64,000 nucleotides of DNA from Acidobacteria bacterium Ga0077534 (lineage in GTDB: Bacteria; Acidobacteriota; Blastocatellia; Pyrinomonadales; Pyrinomonadaceae). A program made the position numbers and the translations under genes. Below are positions 57,519 through 64,000 of the stretch, one piece after another (within the stretch, counting starts at the first letter, position 1; each line of letters starts with the position of its first letter). The notes beneath the pieces were generated by a model. That model had not been told where the DNA came from. It saw only the letters and a program-made list of their open reading frames with translations, and did no database searches. The stretch lies in NCBI GenBank assembly GCA_001464455.1, contig LNEI01000010.1, positions 237,757 through 301,756 on the forward strand. Direction: 5' to 3'.

Positions 57519-59750
57519 ATGCTTTCAAAGGAAAAATCGATCAACATATTTATCGCTGTGCTCACGCCGCTTGCAATTGCAGCGGTGGTTTGGGCCCTTC
57601 GCGGAATATCTGCGGATAAGATCGATAGCGGCGTAATAACGTTGGCTGTGTTGACCGTATTTTGCAGCTGCTATTTAAGAGTCCAGCTGCCACGCGTAAA
57701 CATCCACCTGACGATCTCTGACGGTTTGATAATACTATCGATGCTCCTTTACGGAGGCGAGATCACTTTGATGCTAGCGGTTATTGAAACAACACTTGCC
57801 TCGCTAAATATTCTGCGTCAGGGCGTTTCGATCAAGCCGAAGACGATAGTATTGAACAGCTATTTTGCTGCGTTATCAGTATTTGTTGCTGCTCAGGTCG
57901 TGTCACTCATTTTCGTATCGGTCGAGGTGGTGCGCGAACGAAATAACCTAACCGCCGATATCTGGCTCGTCGCCTTGATGGCCGGAGCGATGTTTTTGGT
58001 AAACTCCATCCTCGTCGCTATATTTTCCTCGCTCAAAAAAGAAAGATCTTTTTGGAAGGTCTGGTCCGATAATCTCGGGAGCGCCATCATGATCTATGTG
58101 ACAGGAGCCGTTGTAGCCTTGGCGATCGAAAAGGCATTGACGATCGAGAACATCAACATTTACCTGATCGCCGCGGTAGTGGGCTTCTTTGGGATCGTCT
58201 ATCTGACCTTCCGAAAGTTCATCGACGATCTCCGAAAGAGCGTCGACAAGGCGAAACAGGCCGAACGCGAGCGGGCCGAACAGGCTGAAAAGCACGTTGA
58301 CGAGCTTCAGCACTATGTTGCGGAACTCGAGCGTAGCGGAGAAGCCCTGCAAGAGAGCCACGAGAAATTTCGCCACGCCGCTTATCATGATGGCCTGACC
58401 GGCCTGCCAAACCGAAATTATTTCATGGACACGCTAAAGAGTTTGCTTCAGGCGAGCCGTGAGAATTCCGAGATAAATTTTGCGGTCTTATTCCTTGACC
58501 TAAAGAGCTTTAAGACGATCAATGACAGTCTTGGACACTCGTTGGGCGACCGCTTGATCAAGAATGTTGCGAAGCGTCTAGCTAGTTTGGTTCGCGAGGA
58601 CGACATGACGGCCCGCTTTAGCGGTGATAAATTTGGCATCATCTTGACCGACCTGTTGAGCCGCGACGAGGCGACGGCTTTCGCCGATCGTCTCGCGAAA
58701 CGCCTCTCAGAACCGTATACGCTTGACGGGCGGCAGGTATTTACCAGTGCAAAGATCGGCATCGCGTACGGCAATTCAAAATATCCTGAGGCCGAGGACA
58801 TACTTCGCGATGCCGATATCGCGATGTACTACGCCAAGGACAACGAGGAAAACTACGTCATCTTCGACCAAAAGATGCACATTCGGGCTGTTACCCGGCT
58901 CCAACTCGAGACCGACCTGCGATTTGCTATCGAGCGAAACGAGTTCGAACTGTTCTATCAGCCGATCGTCAGCCTCGATACTGCATCGCTAAGCGGATTC
59001 GAAGCTCTCGTGAGATGGAATCATCCGCAGCGCGGCCTCGTGCCGCCAAATGAATTTATCCCGATCAGCGAAAGCACAGGCCTGATCATTCCGATGACCG
59101 TTCAGATCCTGCATTCGGCGTGTTCGCAGGTCGTTAAGTGGCAGGCGAAGGCGAAAACTGCCGAGCCGTTAAGTATTGCGGTCAATCTTTCCGGAAAGCA
59201 TTTTGGCCATCCGGCACTCGTCGAACAGATCAAGACCGTGATCGCCGAAACCGGCATCAATCCTGAAAGCCTCAAGCTCGAGCTGACCGAAAGTGCGGTC
59301 ATGGACAACGCTGAAACCGCCATCCTGATGCTCAAGCAGATCAAGGAAACCGGCGTTCGGGTCAGTATCGATGATTTTGGAACAGGATATTCGAGCCTAA
59401 GCTATCTGCACCGATTTCCGATCGATCTCTTAAAAGTCGATCGTTCGTTCGTGAGTGCGATGGAGGAAAATACCGAAAATGGTGAGATCGTCCGTACCGT
59501 TATCGCCCTTGCTAAAGCATTGAAGCTAAAGGTGGTTGCGGAGGGGATCGAGAGTATCCACCAATTTCATCAGCTTCGCATACTTGGCTGCGAATACGGC
59601 CAGGGGTACCTTTTCTCTAAACCGCTGCCTGTCGCAGATATCGAGCGGCTGCTGGCAGATAACACGCGTTGGCAGAATATCCTTCCAACGACGGCAATGC
59701 CCGTAATGCCTCAACGCTCCGACATATCGCATCTCCGGCTCGCTCAGTAA
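57519..59750 (+). CDS. Membrane GGDEF-EAL cyclic-di-GMP protein, degenerate GGDEF
   Basis: A 743-residue protein. About six membrane helices (1-230), a charged coiled coil (~235-285), GGDEF (~290-450), EAL (~460-720). The GGDEF signature is SGDKF at 368-372, so cyclase activity is unlikely. The EAL domain keeps FEALVRW (E495), LELTESAVM, IDDFGTGYSSL, KVDRSFV and AEGIES, so it is probably an active phosphodiesterase that hydrolyses cyclic-di-GMP, with the degenerate GGDEF as a possible GTP sensor. Confidence 0.92.
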   Translation: MLSKEKSINIFIAVLTPLAIAAVVWALRGISADKIDSGVITLAVLTVFCSCYLRVQLPRVNIHLTISDGLIILSMLLYGGEITLMLAVIETTLASLNILRQGVSIKPKTIVLNSYFAALSVFVAAQVVSLIFVSVEVVRERNNLTADIWLVALMAGAMFLVNSILVAIFSSLKKERSFWKVWSDNLGSAIMIYVTGAVVALAIEKALTIENINIYLIAAVVGFFGIVYLTFRKFIDDLRKSVDKAKQAERERAEQAEKHVDELQHYVAELERSGEALQESHEKFRHAAYHDGLTGLPNRNYFMDTLKSLLQASRENSEINFAVLFLDLKSFKTINDSLGHSLGDRLIKNVAKRLASLVREDDMTARFSGDKFGIILTDLLSRDEATAFADRLAKRLSEPYTLDGRQVFTSAKIGIAYGNSKYPEAEDILRDADIAMYYAKDNEENYVIFDQKMHIRAVTRLQLETDLRFAIERNEFELFYQPIVSLDTASLSGFEALVRWNHPQRGLVPPNEFIPISESTGLIIPMTVQILHSACSQVVKWQAKAKTAEPLSIAVNLSGKHFGHPALVEQIKTVIAETGINPESLKLELTESAVMDNAETAILMLKQIKETGVRVSIDDFGTGYSSLSYLHRFPIDLLKVDRSFVSAMEENTENGEIVRTVIALAKALKLKVVAEGIESIHQFHQLRILGCEYGQGYLFSKPLPVADIERLLADNTRWQNILPTTAMPVMPQRSDISHLRLAQ

Positions 59751-59756
59751 ACCGAT

Positions 59757-61151
59757 TTACCCAGCAAAAACTGACGGACGCGCATCCAGTGGGTGCGCGT
59801 TCTCGTATTTGTGGGCCATGTTGAGCAGCGTTCCCTCCGACCAGAAATTACCGACGAGTTGAACGCCGATCGGCAAGCCTTCGGCAGAAAGCCCACACGG
59901 AACGCTGATGCCGGGAACCCCCGCGAGATTGGCAGAAACCGTATAGATGTCGCTCAGGTACATCGAGATAGGATCGTCGCTTTTCTCGCCGATCTTAAAT
60001 GCGACCGACGGCGAGGTCGGCGTCAGGATCGCGTCGCATTTCTTGAACGCCTCGACATAATCGCGTTTGACCAGTGCCCGAACCTTCTGTGCCTTGGCGT
60101 AATACGCATCGTAATAGCCGCTCGAAAGCACATAGGTGCCGAGCATGATGCGGCGTTTGACCTCGGGTCCGAAGCCTTCTTCGCGGGTCTTGAAATACAT
60201 CTTTCGAAGCTCGGCGGCTTCCTCGGCACGAAAACCGTAGCGAACGCCATCGAATCTCGCAAGATTTGACGAGGCCTCAGCCGTCGCGATGATGTAGTAG
60301 ACGGCGATGCCGTATTTTGCATAGGGAAGCTCGACATCGACGGTCTCTGCTCCGAGCTCCTCGAAATTTTTGATCGACGCGAGCACTTTTTCCCGAACTT
60401 CTTCGTCGAGGCCATCTCCAAAAAGGCTACGAGGAATGCCGATCGTTTTGCCCGCAAGGTCGTTATCGAGCATTGACGAATAATCGGGTACCTCGACATC
60501 GGCTGTGGTTGAATCGTGTTCATCACGGCCCGCGATCACGCCTAGCACGTCGGCCACATCACGCGAAGTTTGCCCGAATATACCTATGTTATCGAGCGAA
60601 GACGCAAAGGCGACGAGACCGTAACGAGAAATTCGTCCATATGTCGGTTTAAGCCCGACGATACCGCAGAGCGACGCAGGCTGACGAACCGAACCGCCGG
60701 TTTCGCTGCCCAAAGCGACCCGAACCACGCCCGAAGCCACCGCCACCGCAGAACCGCCCGAACTGCCTCCGGGTACGCGAGTGAGATCCCAGGGATTTTT
60801 TGCGGCTCCGAACGCCGAAGACTCATTCGACGAGCCCATTGCGAACTCGTCCATGTTCGTCTTGCCCACGATTATCGCCCCCGCGTCGTTGAGCCGCTTT
60901 ACTGCCGTGGCATCATATTGAGCCCGGTAATTGTGCAGAATGTGCGAACCGCACGAAGTTCGCATGCCTTTGGTACAGATGTTGTCTTTCACCGCAATAG
61001 CAACGCCCCTCAACGGGCCGTCGGCGGAAGACTCGAGGAAAGCTGTCCGAGCAAGAGCGTGCTCTCGTTCGATCGAAAGGAACGAGTTGAGTTCCGGGTT
61101 TAGCCGCTCGGCGGCATCGATAGTTTTTTCGATCTCAGAAACAATAGACAT
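59757..61151 (-). CDS. gatA: Glutamyl/aspartyl-tRNA amidotransferase subunit A
   Basis: The amidase subunit of GatCAB that converts misacylated Glu-tRNA-Gln or Asp-tRNA-Asn. It has 464 residues. The Ser-cisSer-Lys triad is readable: [14 protein letters not shown] (Lys), [14 protein letters not shown] (Ser) and [12 protein letters not shown] (nucleophile loop). [16 protein letters not shown] and [14 protein letters not shown] follow. Convergent with the GGDEF-EAL gene. gatC lies upstream but is separated by a lipoprotein gene; gatB is not in this window. Confidence 0.95.
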   Translation of the reverse strand: MSIVSEIEKTIDAAERLNPELNSFLSIEREHALARTAFLESSADGPLRGVAIAVKDNICTKGMRTSCGSHILHNYRAQYDATAVKRLNDAGAIIVGKTNMDEFAMGSSNESSAFGAAKNPWDLTRVPGGSSGGSAVAVASGVVRVALGSETGGSVRQPASLCGIVGLKPTYGRISRYGLVAFASSLDNIGIFGQTSRDVADVLGVIAGRDEHDSTTADVEVPDYSSMLDNDLAGKTIGIPRSLFGDGLDEEVREKVLASIKNFEELGAETVDVELPYAKYGIAVYYIIATAEASSNLARFDGVRYGFRAEEAAELRKMYFKTREEGFGPEVKRRIMLGTYVLSSGYYDAYYAKAQKVRALVKRDYVEAFKKCDAILTPTSPSVAFKIGEKSDDPISMYLSDIYTVSANLAGVPGISVPCGLSAEGLPIGVQLVGNFWSEGTLLNMAHKYENAHPLDARPSVFAG

Positions 61152-61157
61152 AGGAAA

Positions 61158-61625
61158 TCAATACTTTAAGCCGACCCCATCTAGCACCCACGAATCGCCT
61201 TGCTTCAACATACTCGCAACAACCTCTTTTTGCACCGTCTGCTGATCGTCGCGCCAGTAGAGTTGGATTTGAAGATCCACTTCGGTTGGTGTTTTGGGCT
61301 TACACTCGCCAATTTTGAAGGTGCGTGGAGGCACTTCGGACTGTGTGAATGTGTCGATAACGGTTGGCGGTTGGCCGGAAACATCTGCGCCTAACTTGAA
61401 GCGAAAGTTCGGCGACAGAAATCGCTCGCGCATCTTCAGATTCTCGACCGATGGTCGCATATCGTTGTCGAAATGGAACGAATAGAACTTCCTCGCCGCG
61501 TCGCGTGCCTGCGAGCATTCCGCTGACTCAAGGTTTGGCATCTCGCACGCTGAAATTAACAATGCAAAGTTCAAAATGAAAAATGCGGCGATCGCTCTTT
61601 TAATTTTTAACTTCTCATTTTGCAT
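61158..61625 (-). CDS. Lipoprotein of unknown function between gatC and gatA
   Basis: A 155-residue protein with a lipoprotein signal (LNFALLISACEM). The remainder has beta-strand character (RFKLGADVSGQPPTVIDTFT; VDLQIQLYWRDDQQTVQKEV), ending WVLDGVGLKY, resembling small NTF2-like folds. It has no amidotransferase motif. Three bases after gatC and six before gatA, so it belongs to the same transcript. Confidence 0.65.
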   Translation of the reverse strand: MQNEKLKIKRAIAAFFILNFALLISACEMPNLESAECSQARDAARKFYSFHFDNDMRPSVENLKMRERFLSPNFRFKLGADVSGQPPTVIDTFTQSEVPPRTFKIGECKPKTPTEVDLQIQLYWRDDQQTVQKEVVASMLKQGDSWVLDGVGLKY

Positions 61626-61627
61626 TC

Positions 61628-61909
61628 CTAGAGAACCTTCGGAACCTGAAAATGACCTGCGACGCCGGAAGGAGCCTGGCTGAGAGCTTCGGTTTGGCCT
61701 AGAGATCCGCCGGGGATATCTTCTCGAAGCGTAAAGGTCTGCTCGCCTTCGGCGGTTAATCCGCCTAGCATTGGCTCGATGTCTTCGATGTCGAGTTCGT
61801 TGAGCTGTTCGACATATTTGACGATGTTCGCCATTTGCGGCGTGTAGAGATCGACTTCTGCGTCGGAGATCTCTAAATGGGCAAGTTTTGCAACGTGTCT
61901 TACGTCCAT
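61628..61909 (-). CDS. gatC: Glutamyl/aspartyl-tRNA amidotransferase subunit C
   Basis: A 93-residue structural subunit that wraps GatA and GatB. Typical pattern: HVAKLAHLEISDAEVDLYTP, IVKYVEQLNELDIEDIEPM and LREDIPGGSLGQ. Length matches the family. It heads gatC-lipoprotein-gatA. Confidence 0.9.
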   Translation of the reverse strand: MDVRHVAKLAHLEISDAEVDLYTPQMANIVKYVEQLNELDIEDIEPMLGGLTAEGEQTFTLREDIPGGSLGQTEALSQAPSGVAGHFQVPKVL

Positions 61910-61918
61910 AAATTCTTT

Positions 61919-62362
61919 TTATCGAGCGGTTTGCCTCGCCAGGTAATCGTTCGCGGTGGCCAGAAAGTTCTTTCTCAGCTCTTCATCATTGATCGCATCG
62001 GCGGCTTCGATCAACGACGCGCTCAGATCAAGGTCATTATCGTCCTTTGAAGCCGCCTTGAGAGCGTCGTTAAAAGGCTTAGCGTCAACCACAAAGTCGA
62101 TAAAGGTAACCGTTCGGTCGCCGGTTATGCGATTTAGCCTGGCGATAAAGCCTGGTGCGAGGTCTTCGAGATTCCTCTGCCAGACCGCGTCGTTGACGGC
62201 TACGGTCAAACGTTTTTTTTCTAATGCGATCGCCCTTGCTCGCCGGCTCAGCGTTTCGCCGGCGATCTCTCGCCAGGCTGCAAAAACAAGTGCCTCGGCG
62301 GCACTCTCATCGCTCGCCGTCGCCGAAATAACTGACGGAATTGTGTTAAAGACTCGTTCCAT
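61919..62362 (-). CDS. DUF721/DciA-like protein
   Basis: A 147-residue protein. A basic KH-like core, FAAWREIAGETLSRRARAIA, then LTVAVNDAVWQRNLEDL, matches DUF721, the family of DciA helicase loaders. An acidic C-terminal tail (DDNDLDLSASLIEAADAIND) is unusual. It starts the minus transcript containing gatC and gatA. If DciA-like, it helps load DnaB; this is a family-level inference. Confidence 0.75.
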   Translation of the reverse strand: MERVFNTIPSVISATASDESAAEALVFAAWREIAGETLSRRARAIALEKKRLTVAVNDAVWQRNLEDLAPGFIARLNRITGDRTVTFIDFVVDAKPFNDALKAASKDDNDLDLSASLIEAADAINDEELRKNFLATANDYLARQTAR

Positions 62363-62466
62363 TGGTCAATTCGGCGGCGACAAGACTATTCTAGTAAAGA
62401 AACGGCCTAAACGCTAAAACGGCTATTCGCCCTTGCGGAGGCACGGCCTTTTGCATAGAGATCAAA

Positions 62467-63039
62467 ATGCCTATTATCGAACTTCCGAAGATCATCCTTG
62501 CGTCCCAAAGCCCGCGTCGGGCTGAGATACTAAATTCGGTCGGCTGGCCATTTGAAAAGCTGGTCGCCGACATCGACGAAAGCGTCCGTGACGGCGAATC
62601 GCCTGAGGATTACGTCGTCCGGCTCGCGATCGAAAAAGCTAAAGCCGTTGCGTCCCAAAATAAAGGAACCGTGCTCGGTGCCGATACGACCGTCGTGATC
62701 GATGGCGAGATCATCGGTAAACCCGTCGATCTCGACGACGCCGTGCGGATGATCGCGATGCTTTCCGGACGTTGGCACGAGGTCATCACCGGTGTTGCTT
62801 TTGCCGATGGCGATGACGTCGTTTCCGGCCGACAGTCGACACGGGTTAAATTTGCCGAGATGACCGCGTCCGAGATCGCCTTTCTCGCCCACCGTGGTGA
62901 TCCACTCGACAAAGCAGGGGCCTACGCCGTTCAGGCACAGGCTGCCCTTTTTATCGAAGGGATCGAAGGCGATTACTGGAACGTCGTCGGGCTCCCCATA
63001 AGTCTCGTCTACCGCCTTGCCGCGCGCCTTTCGGAATGA
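62467..63039 (+). CDS. maf: Maf-like nucleoside triphosphate pyrophosphatase
   Basis: A 190-residue protein. Maf motifs: ILASQSPRRAEIL, then GADTTVVIDGEIIGKP and GDPLDKAGAYAVQ. Members hydrolyse dTTP/UTP or modified nucleotides to the monophosphate; E...P(D/E)xR-type details do not resolve the subgroup here. The coding sequence twice contains TGCGTCCCA (62499, 62649), a word that recurs in the downstream spacer. Divergent from the DciA-like gene. Confidence 0.93.
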   Translation: MPIIELPKIILASQSPRRAEILNSVGWPFEKLVADIDESVRDGESPEDYVVRLAIEKAKAVASQNKGTVLGADTTVVIDGEIIGKPVDLDDAVRMIAMLSGRWHEVITGVAFADGDDVVSGRQSTRVKFAEMTASEIAFLAHRGDPLDKAGAYAVQAQAALFIEGIEGDYWNVVGLPISLVYRLAARLSE

Positions 63040-63409
63040 TGCGTCCCAGATGTCAGAACCGGGAGCTGTATCGACTGGGTGCATGTTGCTGCTGGGCGTG
63101 CGTCCCAAGAGTTGTTGGCACGTTTGCGGCCAATCGCATCTTCCTCTGGAAGGCTCCGTAGGAGTCGACTGTTTGTAGCAGCGGATCATGCCAACCGAAC
63201 GCGGAGCCCCATTTGGGGCGGCCTGCGGGTGTCGGTTTAGGTCGCTCCTTACGGAGCCCGGATCTGATTGCCGAATGGCTTTCTACAGACAGGACGCTCC
63301 TGACGGAGCTGAACAACTGGGGGCGAGCCTTTACGATTTCGCGCTTGCGTCCCAGGATTTCGAATTGTCAAAGATCAAGATCGTCAATTAAAAATTCAAA
63401 ATTAGAAAT
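63040..63409. repeat. Repeat-rich gap: family C palindromes and TGCGTCCCA words
   Basis: Right after the maf stop. Family C words: GGCTCCGTAGGAGTCGACTG with TTTGTAG (63150-63178), GGTCGCTCCTTACGGAGCCC (63240-63260) and CTTTCTACAGACAGGACGCT with CCTGACGGAGCT (63280-63310). TGCGTCCCA occurs at 63040, 63099 and 63346. ATTCAAAATTAGAAATTC at ~63393 is another filler repeat. No gene is supported. Confidence 0.7.
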
Positions 63410-63964
63410 TCAAAAAGCGAGGGCTAAACGAGGTGATCCGCGAGGTTGGGCGAGGATCGATCTGGGGTCAGTACCGGGAACGATAGTGACCGGGTTTCTT
63501 GAAGACTCAAGACCGCGACGAGAGGTCGGAACGACGTAGCGGTGCAGCGGGTCTCTAGCCGTGCGTCCCAAAACCCCACCCGCTACCGCAGGTGGTACTG
63601 ACCCGGAGCGCCGGGCCCGCGATGTCGAGCGTCCCAAAACCCCACCCGCTACCGCAGGTGGTGCTGACCCGCCGCGGCTGGCTCGCGGTGTTGTGCGTCC
63701 CAAAGACCCACCCGCTACCGCAGGTGGTACTGACCCGGAGCGACGGTCTCGCGGTGTAGCGAATTCCAGATCCCAGCCCGTTGCCGCAGATAGCACTGCA
63801 TCGTGAGCTGTCGCTGAGGACTCAAACACGTACCACGGCCCGAAGCGGTCTTTGATGAGCTCTTCGCAGACGCTTTCGACAAATGCTAGCTTTCTGTCCG
63901 GGGCGAATTGCGGGAGTTTGACCGAGATGTTCGAGCGGGAATTGCAAATGGTACAGGTGTTCAT
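63410..63964 (-). CDS. Hypothetical protein whose 3' half is a repeat array
   Basis: An open frame of 184 residues. The first ~70 (CTICNSRSNISVKLPQFAP, LAFVESVCEELIKDRFGPWY) look like a real small protein with a CxxC motif. The rest is the translated 66-bp array: SGSVPPAVAGG followed by SLGRTTPRASRGG, repeated. The true end may have been displaced by repeat expansion, so this may be a decayed or truncated gene. Not recognised. Confidence 0.4.
   Translation of the reverse strand: MNTCTICNSRSNISVKLPQFAPDRKLAFVESVCEELIKDRFGPWYVFESSATAHDAVLSAATGWDLEFATPRDRRSGSVPPAVAGGSLGRTTPRASRGGSAPPAVAGGVLGRSTSRARRSGSVPPAVAGGVLGRTARDPLHRYVVPTSRRGLESSRNPVTIVPGTDPRSILAQPRGSPRLALAF
63563..63771. repeat. 66-bp tandem array built on family A
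   Basis: Three units of exactly 66 bases (63563, 63629, 63695), each CGTCCCAAAA-type word, then CCCACCCGCTACCGCAGGTG, GT(A/G)CTGAC and a variable CCGGAGCG...CGCGGTG part, plus a degenerate fourth. 66 is a multiple of three, so 22 residues are repeated in frame on the minus strand. Confidence 0.9.
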
Positions 63965-64000
63965 GCATAAGACGCTACATGAACTCTTGCGAAATTGAAA

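Noticed and set aside
63563..63771. Possible CRISPR array
   Set aside because: Units are joined directly, and the variable part is itself similar between units, so there are no unique spacers.

Overview
The window reads as an ordinary bacterial chromosome with accessory patches. The gene repertoire points to Acidobacteriota, most likely class Blastocatellia (Pyrinomonadaceae-like). That placement is an inference from a secreted S9/M14/M61-like peptidase set, a DUF5916 outer-membrane protein, DUF4097 and DUF6941 proteins, an ImuA-ImuB-DnaE2 mutasome, and many palindromic repeats, some lying in frame inside housekeeping genes. No rRNA, tRNA, CRISPR array or insertion sequence was seen.

Layout. 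1-3754: the 5' two thirds of mfd (minus), divergent from lysS. 3755-4400: a non-coding block of interspersed palindromes and a 21-bp minisatellite. 4400-9071: a secreted gluzincin-type metallopeptidase (minus), a 25-residue membrane peptide, purH, and prfB with its programmed +1 frameshift. 9160-17329: one co-directional cluster with an intact FtsK translocase, a second FtsK-like protein carrying an internal Mrr-type nuclease domain and an eroded ATPase, then comEA and comEC. 17326-25342: an NTF2-like lipoprotein, an S9 peptidase, two sugar-nucleotide SDR enzymes and small proteins. 25357-28934: Smr, an SH3 lipoprotein, a methyltransferase and a DMT exporter. 29012-36007: an SOS-type mutagenesis block (umuC, dnaE2, imuB, imuA) with a LexA-like palindrome upstream. 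36111-43366: an envelope operon (PHP hydrolase, two GT4 glycosyltransferases, a membrane protein, an FtsX-type permease, a secreted protein). 43660-59750: secreted or envelope proteins (DUF4097, DUF5916, glycine-zipper, M14, prolyl oligopeptidase), citrate synthase and a GGDEF-EAL protein. 59757-63039: gatA, a lipoprotein, gatC and a DciA-like gene on minus, then maf on plus. 63040-64000: a repeat-dense end with a 66-bp tandem array inside a reading frame.

Two themes stand out. (1) The FtsK pair: the second copy keeps the membrane anchor and C-terminal block of the first, but between them has an inserted Mrr-like nuclease domain and a motor whose Walker A, Walker B and arginine-rich motifs are all altered. 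It sits just upstream of the DNA-uptake genes comEA and comEC, so a membrane-tethered DNA-processing or anti-DNA role is a reasonable hypothesis. (2) At least five families of short palindromic elements are present. Family A (peptide SVPPAVAGG) is found in frame in purH and dnaE2 and at the window end. Family B supplies the last codons and stop of both prfB and the DMT transporter and inserts into imuB. A very dense nonamer, TGCGTCCCA, marks the right end.
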